Source: Actinokineospora sp. NBRC 105648 (GTDB lineage: Bacteria > Actinomycetota > Actinomycetes > Mycobacteriales > Pseudonocardiaceae). Taken from it: 64,000 bases of DNA. Below are positions 22,246-30,085 of this stretch, piece by piece (within the stretch, counting starts at the first letter, position 1; each line of letters opens with the position of its first letter). A program made the position numbers and the translations under genes. Location: contig NZ_BSTR01000029.1 of assembly GCF_030269645.1 (NCBI RefSeq), positions 30,695 to 94,694 on the forward strand, in the 5' to 3' direction. The notes under the pieces were generated by a model, which did no database searches, had not been told where the DNA came from, and saw nothing but the letters and a program-made list of their open reading frames with translations.

Positions 22246-22428
22246 ATGAACAAGGCTCGTCTGGTCAGGGCGCTCGTGCTGGCCCCGCTGCTCGCCCTGC
22301 CGGTCCTGACCGCGACCGCCGCCACCGGCACCGCGGTTGCCGGTGACGTCCCGGTGTCCGTGGGCACCGGTGACAACGACATCTACCTCGACGTCGACGT
22401 CAACCTCGGTCGCATCGCGATCAACTAG
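22246..22428 (+). CDS. Small secreted peptide, possibly cut short by an IS insertion
   Basis: A 60-residue frame with good ribosome site GGAAGGA and a signal peptide (KARLVRALVLAPLLALPVLT, then AVAG). The predicted mature part is about 26 residues, starting DVPVSVGTGDNDIYLDVDV. The stop TAG lies inside CTAG, exactly where an IS5-type end begins (CTAGGGCCCGTGTCGAAG), so the original protein may have been longer. A GC-rich hairpin lies at about 22211-22231. Function unknown. Confidence 0.55.
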   Translation: MNKARLVRALVLAPLLALPVLTATAATGTAVAGDVPVSVGTGDNDIYLDVDVNLGRIAIN

Positions 22429-22870
22429 GGCCCGTGTCGAAGTCGGCCAGAGCCATTCGTCGATCGCGGTGATGTGGACGGTGGTCTCGTGGCGGACGGC
22501 GAGCCTGTCATCTCGCGCAGCCACAGCGCGGTGGCGTTGGAACCGGTTGGCGCCGCACTCCACCGCAGGACGCCGCTTGTAGACCCAGGGGTCGGAGGCC
22601 GGTGGCCGCCCGTCCTTCGACCCCTTTGGCCTTGCGGTGCGCACCCGATCAGGACGAGTGCGCGGCCGTCAGGACCGGAGCGGACCGCGGGCTGTCGCCG
22701 CGCCTCCCGGCGGTCAGCACGAGCGACAACGGCCTCTGCCCCTGCTCACACCCCGGATGCAGCTTGGTCGACGAACCAACCACCGGAGACCTCACCCATC
22801 TCAGCCACCGACACACCCCACACCGTCACAGCCCAGTCTGCCCGAACCGGCTCCGCAAAGGCCCTGGCGG
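22425..22870 (-). mobile_element. Degenerate IS5-family element, internally deleted
   Basis: On the minus strand, 22640 down to about 22450 encodes the C-terminal end of an IS5-type transposase (KGSKDGRPPASDPWVYKRRP, then HITAIDEWLW). The right end GGCCCGTGTCGAAGTC adjoins CTAG at 22425. Near 22760-22830 a minus-strand segment reads MGEVSGGWFVDQ, nearly the same as the segment in the IS start at 63.9 kb. The transposase core between is missing and I could not find the left end, so it is a dead remnant. Confidence 0.65.
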
Positions 22871-22957
22871 CGGCCACGACCGGCACCGCGGTCGCCGGTG
22901 GCACCTTCGCCCACCGGTTCGGTGGCGGCATCCGGACCGCGGTCCGCCGGTCCGGGC

Positions 22958-23260
22958 TCAGCCCATCATCAGCCGCAGCCCCGCGGTGACGGCGGCAGCC
23001 AGTGCCACCACCGCCAAGAACGGCAGTCGCAGCAGGATCGCACCCAAGGCCACAGCGAGCCCCACCGTCCGAGTGTCCACCGTCAAACTATCCTTGTCCC
23101 CGAAGGTCTGGATCGCCACCAGCGCCGCGAGCAGCGCCACCGGCAGCAGCGCCGACATCCGCCGCACCTTCGGGTTCTCCAGCCAGGTCTTCGGCACCGA
23201 CAGCCCCGCCAGCTTGAGCGCGTAGCAGCCGAGTGAGCCGAGCAGGATCGCGGTCCACAT
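22958..23260 (-). CDS. azlD: AzlD-family small subunit of a branched-chain amino acid exporter
   Basis: A 100-residue protein with three to four hydrophobic helices and the AzlD pattern KVRRMSALLPVALLAALVAI. AzlCD pairs export branched-chain amino acids or their analogues, as shown for AzlCD and BrnFE. The ATG overlaps the azlC stop by one base. It ends just before the IS remnant. Confidence 0.87.
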   Translation of the reverse strand: MWTAILLGSLGCYALKLAGLSVPKTWLENPKVRRMSALLPVALLAALVAIQTFGDKDSLTVDTRTVGLAVALGAILLRLPFLAVVALAAAVTAGLRLMMG

Positions 23261-24045
23261 CAGGCCGACACCTCTTGGCGCTCAACGGGTTCCCGCAGTA
23301 ACAACCCCAGCAGCAGCGCGGGGATCGCGGCGACCAGCACCGGCACCCCCGCTGGCAGCAGCGGCACCGCCGCCAGTGCGACGCCCACGGCCGCCAGGGC
23401 GGCGATCCACGGTTCCCGCGAGTTCATCCGCGGCGCGAGCAGCGCCAGGAACGCCGCGGGCGCGGCCACGTCCAGCCCGAGCACCGCCGGGTCCGGCAGC
23501 GACTTCGTGGCCAGCGCGCCGATCAGCGTCGCGATGTTCCACAGCACGAACACCGAGATCCCGGTCGCGTAGAAGCCCAGCCGCGCCTCGCCGGTCGACT
23601 TGCGGCCCATGGACATCGCGGCGCTCTCGTCGAGCACAAGGTGCGCCGCCAGCAGCTTGCGCAGCCCCTTGACCTCCAGCAACGGCGACAGGTGCAGCCC
23701 GTACAAACCGTTGCGCGCGCCCAACATCGTCGCCGTGGCCGCGCCCGCCAGCGGCGACGCGCCCGCGCCCGCCACACCGATGATCGCGAACTGCGACGCC
23801 CCCGAGAACATCAGCAGCGACAATGCGCAGGCCTGCGCCACGGAGAAGCCCGCGACCACCGCCAACGCCCCGAAGGAAAGCCCCAGGGCGCCTACCGCCA
23901 GCCCAACCCCCAGTGAATCTCGAACAATGGTTTTCTTGTCAGTCGGCCGTTCCAAGACGGCACTGTTGTTCCCCGCCACGCAATCCACGGTACCAGTCGG
24001 TGAATCCCGACCGTCCGGAGAATCGATCACTACTGAATCGCACAC
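23260..24045 (-). CDS. azlC: AzlC-family branched-chain amino acid exporter, large subunit
   Basis: A membrane protein of up to 261 residues. The AzlC core begins RDSLGVGLAVGALGLSFGAL and contains FSGASQFAIIGV and the conserved HLVLDESAAMS. It forms the exporter with AzlD encoded just downstream. The first roughly 40 residues are not conserved-looking, so a GTG start near 23985 is possible. No Lrp-type regulator is adjacent. Confidence 0.9.
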   Translation of the reverse strand: MCDSVVIDSPDGRDSPTGTVDCVAGNNSAVLERPTDKKTIVRDSLGVGLAVGALGLSFGALAVVAGFSVAQACALSLLMFSGASQFAIIGVAGAGASPLAGAATATMLGARNGLYGLHLSPLLEVKGLRKLLAAHLVLDESAAMSMGRKSTGEARLGFYATGISVFVLWNIATLIGALATKSLPDPAVLGLDVAAPAAFLALLAPRMNSREPWIAALAAVGVALAAVPLLPAGVPVLVAAIPALLLGLLLREPVERQEVSA

Positions 24046-24172
24046 CTATTTTCCCGAGTTTTCGACGCAGAATACTGAATCGCCCACGTCGGCCACGACA
24101 CCGTGGTAAACGCCTGCGGAGTAGGTGGAATTACTCATGCGGGACGCACCGGCGGCCGGCTAGGCTGACCGG

Positions 24173-24910
24173 GTGAACCGATCACCGCTGGTGGGGGCCT
24201 TGGTGCTGGCGTTGGCGCTCGCGGGCTGCGCCGAGGGCACCAGCCAGACCGACCGCGAGGCCGACACCATCGCCCTCGCCGTCAGCTACCCGCGCCAGTC
24301 CTCGGCGGCGGGGTTCGCCCGGGCGGTGCTCGGGTCCCCGCCCGCGCCGTCGTCGGAGCGCGCGATCCTGGAGATGCGCGAGCTGGACGCCCGGGCACCG
24401 CAGGACCCGTTGGCGCACCTGGTGTTCCGGATCCACCACGACGGCGTCGAGTCCGGTTGGAGCAAGACCGACCCGGTCACGGCCTGCTACGCGGCGGACT
24501 TCAACTACTACGGCGCCATCGGCGAGCCGAAGCGGGTCGACTGCCCGGAGAACGCCGTCCCGATCATCCCGCCGGAGTACCCCGCGTGGTCGAGGCCGGA
24601 GGTCTTCGACCGCGCGCTCGACACCGTGCTGCGCACCCTTCCCGTCCCCGCCGACCAGCGGGCCGTGATCGCGATGCTGAGCCGGGCCGACCTCATCGAA
24701 CCGCAGGCCGACACCGACAACCCGGTGCCGCGCGACCCGGCGGTGGACGTCGTAGCTACCCCGGACGAGGTCGGCGTGTCCTTCCACGGCGCGGACGGCA
24801 CGTGCTTGCTGGGTTCCCGGCTGCGCACCGACATCCGCACCTGGCGACCCGCCGCCACCGTGCCGTGTACCGCGCAGGCGGCCGCCCAACGCCAGGGCGT
24901 CACGCCCTGA
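24173..24910 (+). CDS. Predicted lipoprotein of unknown function
   Basis: A 245-residue protein with a short lipoprotein signal peptide ending in the lipobox LALAGC, so it should be anchored on the outer face of the membrane. The mature part has Cys pairs in CYAADFNYYG, VDCPENA, TCLLGS and VPCTAQ. No domain recognised. It is divergent from azlC across 127 bp and about 110 bp upstream of a permease on the same strand. Confidence 0.72.
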   Translation: MNRSPLVGALVLALALAGCAEGTSQTDREADTIALAVSYPRQSSAAGFARAVLGSPPAPSSERAILEMRELDARAPQDPLAHLVFRIHHDGVESGWSKTDPVTACYAADFNYYGAIGEPKRVDCPENAVPIIPPEYPAWSRPEVFDRALDTVLRTLPVPADQRAVIAMLSRADLIEPQADTDNPVPRDPAVDVVATPDEVGVSFHGADGTCLLGSRLRTDIRTWRPAATVPCTAQAAAQRQGVTP

Positions 24911-25020
24911 TTCGACCCCTTTGTCGGGTATTCCCGCAGGTCAGGCCCGGGTCAACGGGTTGTCAGCCCGCCCGCTCACGCTTGCGCCACCAGTGTGTCG
25001 GCAGGTGGCGGGAGTATGAA

Positions 25021-26454
25021 ATGGACAGTGCCCAAGTCGGGTTGCGCAAGACCCTGACCACTCCGAGGATCGTGTTCCTGGTGATCGCGGCCGCCGCGCC
25101 GCTGGGGGCGATGGTCGGCACCGTGCCGCTCGCGTTCGCCATCGGCGACGGCGCCGGGTTCCCGGCCATGTTCGTCCTCGCCGGCCTGACGCTGGGCTGC
25201 TTCTCGGTCGGCTACGCCGCGATGAGCAGGCGCATCGTCAACGCGGGCGGCTTCTACGCCTACCTCTCCGCCGGGCTCGGCAAGCCGGTCGCGGTCGCGG
25301 GCGGCCTGGTGGCGACGGTGGCCTACAGCGCGGTGGCGGTCGGCATGGCGGGTGCCTTCGGGTACTTCGCCGGTCTGGTCGGCCAGGGTCTCGGGCTCGA
25401 CCTGCCGTGGCCGGTGTGGTCGGCGATCGGCATCGGCGGTGTCGCGCTGCTGGGCTACCGGCAGGTCGACCTCAGCGCCAAGGTGCTCTCGGTGCTGATG
25501 ATCGGCGAGATCGGCGTGCTGCTGGTGCTCGACATCGGCATCCTCGCCGACCGCGGCGCCGACGCTCTGCCCGCGGCCTCGTTCGACCCGGGCGTGGTGT
25601 TCGGCAGCGGTGTCGGGGTGTCGCTGATGTTCGCCTTCATCTCCTACATCGGTTTCGAGTCCGCCGCCCTCTACGGCGAGGAGACCCGCGACCCGCGCCG
25701 CAGCGTCCCGCTGGCGACCTACCTGTCGGTCGCGGTGATCACCGTGTTCTACGCCTTCACCGCGTGGACCGCGGTCGGCGCGGTCGGCCCGGACCAGGTC
25801 CGCGACGTCGCGGGCAAGGAGCTGGGCAACCTGTTCTTCGGCCTGAGCACCGCCCACGTCGGCGAGGCGCTGACCGTCACCATGCAGGTCATGTTGTGCA
25901 CCAGCATGTTCGCCGCGATGGTCGCCCTGCACAACGCCGCCAACCGCTACGTCTTCGCCCTCGGCCGCGAACGCGTCCTGCCGCACGGGCTCGGCCGGGT
26001 GCACCCGCGCCACGGGTCCCCGAGCCGCGCGAGCCTGGTGCAGACGGTGATCGCGGTGGTCGTGGTGGGCGCGTTCGCGGTGGCGGGACTGGACCCGTAC
26101 CTGAACCTGGCCACCAGCATGCTCGCCCTGGGCACCCTCGGGATCATCGTCCTGCAGGCGGGCACGGCGGTCGCCACCATCGCGTTCTTCCGCGGCAGGC
26201 CCGACCGGCACTGGTGGCGCACCGGGGTGGCGCCGCTGCTCGGCGCCGTGGGGCTGGGCGCGGCCACCGTCCTGCTGGTCGACAACTTCGCCATCCTGAC
26301 CGGCACCGACGCCGTGGCCGTGACCGCACTCCCGTGGCTGCTGGTCCTCACCGCGGCGTTCGGCCTCGTCTTCGCGCTGTGGGTGCGCCGCTCGCGCCCC
26401 GACCGCTACCAGGAGGTGGCAGCGGTCGAGGTGCGCGAACTGACCTCGGTCTAG
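25021..26454 (+). CDS. APC-superfamily amino acid permease
   Basis: A 477-residue membrane protein with about twelve hydrophobic segments and APC marks: PLGAMVGTVPLAFAIGDGAG in TM1, GGFYAYLSAGLGKPVAVAGG in TM3, and SYIGFESAALYGEETRDPRR in TM6-7. It should be a proton-coupled amino acid importer of the AAT/APA type; substrate unknown. ATG 25021 sits just after GGCGGGAG. It is convergent with the DUF1684 gene, 19 bp apart. Confidence 0.88.
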   Translation: MDSAQVGLRKTLTTPRIVFLVIAAAAPLGAMVGTVPLAFAIGDGAGFPAMFVLAGLTLGCFSVGYAAMSRRIVNAGGFYAYLSAGLGKPVAVAGGLVATVAYSAVAVGMAGAFGYFAGLVGQGLGLDLPWPVWSAIGIGGVALLGYRQVDLSAKVLSVLMIGEIGVLLVLDIGILADRGADALPAASFDPGVVFGSGVGVSLMFAFISYIGFESAALYGEETRDPRRSVPLATYLSVAVITVFYAFTAWTAVGAVGPDQVRDVAGKELGNLFFGLSTAHVGEALTVTMQVMLCTSMFAAMVALHNAANRYVFALGRERVLPHGLGRVHPRHGSPSRASLVQTVIAVVVVGAFAVAGLDPYLNLATSMLALGTLGIIVLQAGTAVATIAFFRGRPDRHWWRTGVAPLLGAVGLGAATVLLVDNFAILTGTDAVAVTALPWLLVLTAAFGLVFALWVRRSRPDRYQEVAAVEVRELTSV

Positions 26455-26473
26455 ACGGGCCTCCGCTGCCCCC

Positions 26474-27241
26474 TTAGGGAGTCTGCTCGCCCGCCTCGAC
26501 GGCGAAGGGCAGGTGGTTTCCCTCGGGGGGCAGCGGGCACGTCGCGTAAACCGTGAACGCGCACGGCAAGTTGGTCGCCCGGTTGAAGTCCAGGACAACG
26601 CTGCCGTCGGCGTCGGGTTCACCGACGGCCAGCGACCGGTTCGCCGCGTACGTCGTCACACCGCTGGTCTCGTCGGTGAACAGGACGCTGAACCCGGACT
26701 TCTTCCCGTTGAAGGCGGTCAGCGTGTGCTCGACCCCGCCGTGGTTGAACCGCACCCGACCCGGAGCGGTGTACACGTGCGTCAACCCGGCCACGACCGC
26801 CCCGACCGTGGTCGGCCGAGGCTCGTCGAAGGCTTCGTACGTGCCACGCAGGACCCAGTCGGGGTTCGGGTCGTAGGACGGCACCCCGCTGAACGCCCGC
26901 ACCGCCTCGGCCTTGGGGTCGTGCACCCGGATCAGGTACCCGCTACGGCGCGCCACCTCGATCTCCAGGTCACCCGCGGAAACCCGCGTCCCGGGACCGC
27001 TGTTCACCAACTCGAACCGCCGCACCCCGGTGAGCACCTCGCCCTCGTGCGACAGCTCGGCACCCTCCGGGTCGAGGTAGGCGGCGTCCGCGTCCTGCCA
27101 CCACCGACCCGGCAGCCCCGGGTAGGCCTTGGGCTCCTCGCCCAGCCAGTCGAGCGAGACCAACGCCAGCCATCCGTGCGGGTCGGCCAACTGCAGCTCC
27201 CGCTCGGCCTTCCACTCCTGCCACTCGGTCGTGAACCCCAT
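26474..27241 (-). CDS. DUF1684-family protein
   Basis: A 255-residue soluble protein matching DUF1684: N-terminal EWKAERELQLADPHGWLALV, central GLTHVYTAPG, and C-terminal VLDFNRATNLPCAFTVYATC and PLPPEGNHL. The C-terminal DFN and NPPC-like segments are the family's most conserved parts. Activity is not established. It has no signal peptide and is monocistronic. Confidence 0.88.
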   Translation of the reverse strand: MGFTTEWQEWKAERELQLADPHGWLALVSLDWLGEEPKAYPGLPGRWWQDADAAYLDPEGAELSHEGEVLTGVRRFELVNSGPGTRVSAGDLEIEVARRSGYLIRVHDPKAEAVRAFSGVPSYDPNPDWVLRGTYEAFDEPRPTTVGAVVAGLTHVYTAPGRVRFNHGGVEHTLTAFNGKKSGFSVLFTDETSGVTTYAANRSLAVGEPDADGSVVLDFNRATNLPCAFTVYATCPLPPEGNHLPFAVEAGEQTP

Positions 27242-27294
27242 CGCCCTGCCCCTTCGCCGAAGCTCCTACCAGCACCAACGTCCCCGCGTGCGGG

Positions 27295-27555
27295 CTATTC
27301 CGGTTCCCACATACCGGACTCCGCACCGCCGAGGGGCCTGGCACGTGCGGCCGGTGCCTGCCGGTACTCCAGGAGCAGTCGAAGCGCGCCGCGAAGCTCG
27401 GCGGGTGTGACGAATACGCGTGCGTCGATGACAAGTGGACATTTCTTGGCCAACCGAGAATATTCCTTCGGCTGGGTGGCAGAAATCCGCCGAATGTGTT
27501 CCAAATAATTGATGAAACCGCAGTGGAATGTGTCTCGGCATGGCGAGTGCGGCAT
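27295..27555 (-). CDS. Hypothetical small ORF in AT-richer DNA
   Basis: The 364 bp between the DUF1684 gene and the TAC module are lower in GC than the rest. On the minus strand they hold an 86-residue frame that reads like a protein (FINYLEHIRRISATQPKEYS, VIDARVFVTPAELRGALRLL). The ribosome site is weak and no domain is recognised. It could be a remnant of transferred DNA carrying the toxin module. Confidence 0.3.
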   Translation of the reverse strand: MPHSPCRDTFHCGFINYLEHIRRISATQPKEYSRLAKKCPLVIDARVFVTPAELRGALRLLLEYRQAPAARARPLGGAESGMWEPE

Positions 27556-27611
27556 GCTTGTCCGCAGTCGTAAGATCCGGCCTGGGGGTGCCTTGATGTT
27601 GGGAGATGCGC

Positions 27612-27962
27612 GTGCGACAACCCATCTGGAGGTACTACGAGGCTCCAGGCGGTGGTCAAACCGCGGCCCGGGAGATAGCCAAGGAGCTCGGTGGCGATGT
27701 CCGGTTGGTGGCCAAGCTCGCGGGTCTGCAGGACCGGATCACGTCGGGGGAGACCCTCCCCCGCGATTGCACGCCGCTCGGCGACGGATTGGTGGAAGCC
27801 AGGCTGAGCGTCCAGCGAAACGAGTGGCGGTTGTTCTACGCCGTTCGTGAGGATGGGCTGGTGCTTTTGGCTCTCTGCTTCGCCGCCAAAAAGTCGCAGA
27901 CCATACCGCGGATGATCAAGCAGGCCCGGAAGCGACTCGCCGAGTGGGACCGAAGGGTGTAA
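27612..27962 (+). CDS. HigB-like (phage Gp49/RelE fold) toxin of a TAC module
   Basis: A 116-residue protein of the Gp49-like/HigB toxin family. Marks are IWRYYEAPGGGQTAAREI, EARLSVQRNEWRLFYAVRED, then a hydrophobic strand LVLLALCFAAKKSQTIP and KQARKRLAEW. Family members cleave mRNA on the ribosome. GTG 27612 has GGGAG 6 nt upstream; ATG 27606 is in frame but too close to it. Antitoxin and SecB-like chaperone genes follow, the order found in the Mycobacterium tuberculosis Rv1955-Rv1957 TAC operon. Confidence 0.82.
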   Translation: MRQPIWRYYEAPGGGQTAAREIAKELGGDVRLVAKLAGLQDRITSGETLPRDCTPLGDGLVEARLSVQRNEWRLFYAVREDGLVLLALCFAAKKSQTIPRMIKQARKRLAEWDRRV

Positions 27963-27984
27963 CGATCGGCCCGAGGGCTTGCGA

Positions 27985-28002
27985 TATCGGTTCGGACCGA
28001 TA
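27985..28002. promoter_or_regulatory. Palindrome between toxin and antitoxin genes, candidate operator
   Basis: TATCGGTTCGGACCGATA has 7-bp arms TATCGGT and ACCGATA around TCGG. It lies in the 71-bp gap just upstream of the antitoxin ribosome site. HigA-type antitoxins repress their own operons by binding such dyads. Its place inside the operon suggests a second, antitoxin-proximal promoter; inference. Confidence 0.5.
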
Positions 28003-28033
28003 CATCATGGTACCCACGCAGACGGAGGAGGGC

Positions 28034-28453
28034 ATGGTGTCCAGCGGCTTGTTCGAGCTGCTCGGCCTCGATCCGGACCACCCCGAGGCCAGGGCGGCCC
28101 GCGAGGACGACGCGAACCTCGCGGCCCTGATGCGGTCGCTGTACCAGATCCGGCGCGACCTGAAGCTGAGCCAGGCTGAGGTCGCGCGCCGGATGGGGAC
28201 GACCCAGTCCGCTGTCTCCGACCTCGAGCGGACCGCGGGCGACCCGCACGTCACCACCTTGCAGCGGTACGCCCGGGCGGTCGGCGCGATGCTCAAGGTC
28301 GTGGCCGTTCCCGTGCGCGACGGGTGGACCGAGGCCGCGCACGTCCGGGCGAGCAGCAGCGTCACCCCCCGGTCGGCGCGGGTGGGGGCCGTCCCGAACC
28401 GCCGGGTCCGCCTGCAGGTGATCGACAACGACAGCGCCCCCCGAAGTGCCTGA
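28034..28453 (+). CDS. HigA-like XRE antitoxin with a long C-terminal tail
   Basis: A 139-residue protein. Residues about 28-90 form an XRE helix-turn-helix (LKLSQAEVARRMGTTQSAVS, then DLERTAGDPHVTTLQRYARA). The C-terminal 45 residues (from RDGWTEAAHVRASSSVTPRS) are basic and unstructured-looking. In TAC systems this is the chaperone-addiction region that the SecB-like partner must bind to keep the antitoxin stable. ATG 28034 follows GGAGGAGGGC; ATG 28007 is an alternative. It overlaps the chaperone gene by 8 nt. Confidence 0.82.
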   Translation: MVSSGLFELLGLDPDHPEARAAREDDANLAALMRSLYQIRRDLKLSQAEVARRMGTTQSAVSDLERTAGDPHVTTLQRYARAVGAMLKVVAVPVRDGWTEAAHVRASSSVTPRSARVGAVPNRRVRLQVIDNDSAPRSA

Positions 28454-28907
28454 CCAGCGCGCCCAGCTCCAGGAGATGGTCGCCGACCTCGAACTCGTCC
28501 AGGTCAGGTGCTACGAGGTCCGCGCCAGGGCCCGTGACGGGTTCGCCTCGGCGGACGACGTCGAGGTCGCCGAGGGGGATCCGGTGGACATGCGGGTCCT
28601 GGTCCGCCACGCGGACGACAGGTTGGGGGTCCGGGTCCGGACCGACATCCAGTCCAAGGACGTCGAGGTCTACGTGGACATCGCCGTCTACTACGCCGTT
28701 CCGCCGGGCGCTGAGTACCCGAGGGATGTCCAGGCGAGTTTCGTCAGCTCGGTGGCGATCTTCACGGTCTTCCCCTTCCTGCGCGAGACGATCGCCGACG
28801 TCACCCGGCGAGTCGGGGTCGATCCGCACCTGCTGCGGCTCCTGCGGCCCGGGGACATCGACATCAATCCTGAGTTCGCGCCCGATCCGGACCAGATCCC
28901 GCAGTAG
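28446..28907 (+). CDS. SecB-like chaperone of a toxin-antitoxin-chaperone module
   Basis: A 153-residue protein with SecB-type features: N-terminal DLELVQVRCYEVRARAR, a strand-rich middle (DIQSKDVEVYVDIAVYYAV), and the helix FVSSVAIFTVFPFLRETIAD, matching the PFLRQ/PYIRE segment of SecB and Rv1957. SecB-like TAC chaperones fold and protect the antitoxin. GTG 28446 lies inside the antitoxin gene, so the two are coupled. Actinomycetes lack a general SecB, which makes a TAC role more likely than export. Confidence 0.78.
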   Translation: MPDQRAQLQEMVADLELVQVRCYEVRARARDGFASADDVEVAEGDPVDMRVLVRHADDRLGVRVRTDIQSKDVEVYVDIAVYYAVPPGAEYPRDVQASFVSSVAIFTVFPFLRETIADVTRRVGVDPHLLRLLRPGDIDINPEFAPDPDQIPQ

Positions 28908-28916
28908 CGCCCGAGG

Positions 28917-30062
28917 TCACGCCGGGTAGCTGCGCAGGTCGATGTCAGTCGCCAGCTTGTCGGTCATCTTCAGCATCATCCGCAGCATCAGCGACGAGTT
29001 GAACATCCAGTTCCGCGCCCGCATCCGCATCCGCGTGGGCGGTGCCAAGAACGGACCAGCGTTCCCCTTGTGCGAGATCTTCGCGTAACTCCGGAACTGC
29101 GCGTTGTACTCCCCAAACGCCACCCGGTAGTCGCCATCGGCCGTCATCAGTTCGCCGGCCAAGACGTGCGCGGCCACTACCGCGAGGCCGGTACCGAATC
29201 CGCCAAGAGTGTTTCCGTAGGCCGCGTCGCCCGTCAGGGCTACCCGGCCGCGGGTGAAGCTGGTCATCTCTACCCGGCTGAGGGAATCGAGGTAGAACTC
29301 CGCCGCGTCAGGTACCGCGGCCATCAGTTCCGGGATGCGCCAACCGCCGTTGGCGTAGGCCTCTTGCAGGATTGCCTTCTGCTGCAAGGTGTCCTCGCGG
29401 TCGTAAGAGAGCTGAGGAGACGCGAAGACGAAGAACGCTGGGGACTTGGGGCCGCCCAAAGCTGCCATCCGGCCCGGTTCGTTGTACATGACCGACTCCG
29501 CGCCGATGTCTCCCAGATCGGCTAGGGCGTAGTAGTGGCCCAGGTGGCGGACGTAGTCGGACTCCGGTCCGAACGCCAGCCGCCGGACGTTGGAGTGGAT
29601 GCCGTCGGCGCCGACGACGAGGTCGAACGTGCGTGGGGCGGTACGCGCGAAGGTGACGTGCACGCCCTCTTGGGTGTCGGTTAGTGAAGTGATCGTGTCG
29701 CCGAAGAGGTACTCGCACGACGAGGACGTCCGGGAGTACAGCAGTTCCGCCAGGTCCCCCCGGCGGATCTCGATCTCCCCGCCGGTGAACTCGCGGGGGA
29801 TCATCGCCAGCCGCTTGCCGTTCTCGTCGATGATGGTTTGGTCTGTGCCGCCCGTTTGCCGTTCGCGCACCTCGTCCAAGATGCCCATGCGCGTCAAGAC
29901 AGTGCGGTGGGTGGCCCCCTTGAAGTCGACAGCCTGCCCACCCGGGCGCAGGGTGGCCGCACGCTCGACGACAGTGACCGTGCAGCCGTAGCGCGCGAGC
30001 CAGAACGCGAGCGCGGGACCGGCGATGCTCGCGCCGGAGATCAGGACCGTGGTGTTCTTCAT
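28917..30062 (-). CDS. FAD-dependent monooxygenase (PHBH/TetX-type)
   Basis: A 381-residue class A flavin monooxygenase. It has the FAD fingerprint ISGASIAGPALAFWLARYG, the DG motif DLVVGADGIHSNVRRLAFG, and the second FAD motif GRVALTGDAAYGNTLGGFGT. Relatives hydroxylate aromatic or polyketide substrates, and some inactivate antibiotics such as tetracyclines. It is 23 bp downstream of the SARP regulator gene on the same strand, so it is probably cotranscribed. Substrate unknown. Confidence 0.88.
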   Translation of the reverse strand: MKNTTVLISGASIAGPALAFWLARYGCTVTVVERAATLRPGGQAVDFKGATHRTVLTRMGILDEVRERQTGGTDQTIIDENGKRLAMIPREFTGGEIEIRRGDLAELLYSRTSSSCEYLFGDTITSLTDTQEGVHVTFARTAPRTFDLVVGADGIHSNVRRLAFGPESDYVRHLGHYYALADLGDIGAESVMYNEPGRMAALGGPKSPAFFVFASPQLSYDREDTLQQKAILQEAYANGGWRIPELMAAVPDAAEFYLDSLSRVEMTSFTRGRVALTGDAAYGNTLGGFGTGLAVVAAHVLAGELMTADGDYRVAFGEYNAQFRSYAKISHKGNAGPFLAPPTRMRMRARNWMFNSSLMLRMMLKMTDKLATDIDLRSYPA

Positions 30063-30085
30063 GCCACCACGCTCGCGCGCCGCGC

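Noticed and set aside
24976..26622. 548-codon minus-strand frame over the APC permease
   Set aside because: Low-complexity His/Arg/Asp-rich product, antisense to a clear membrane protein.
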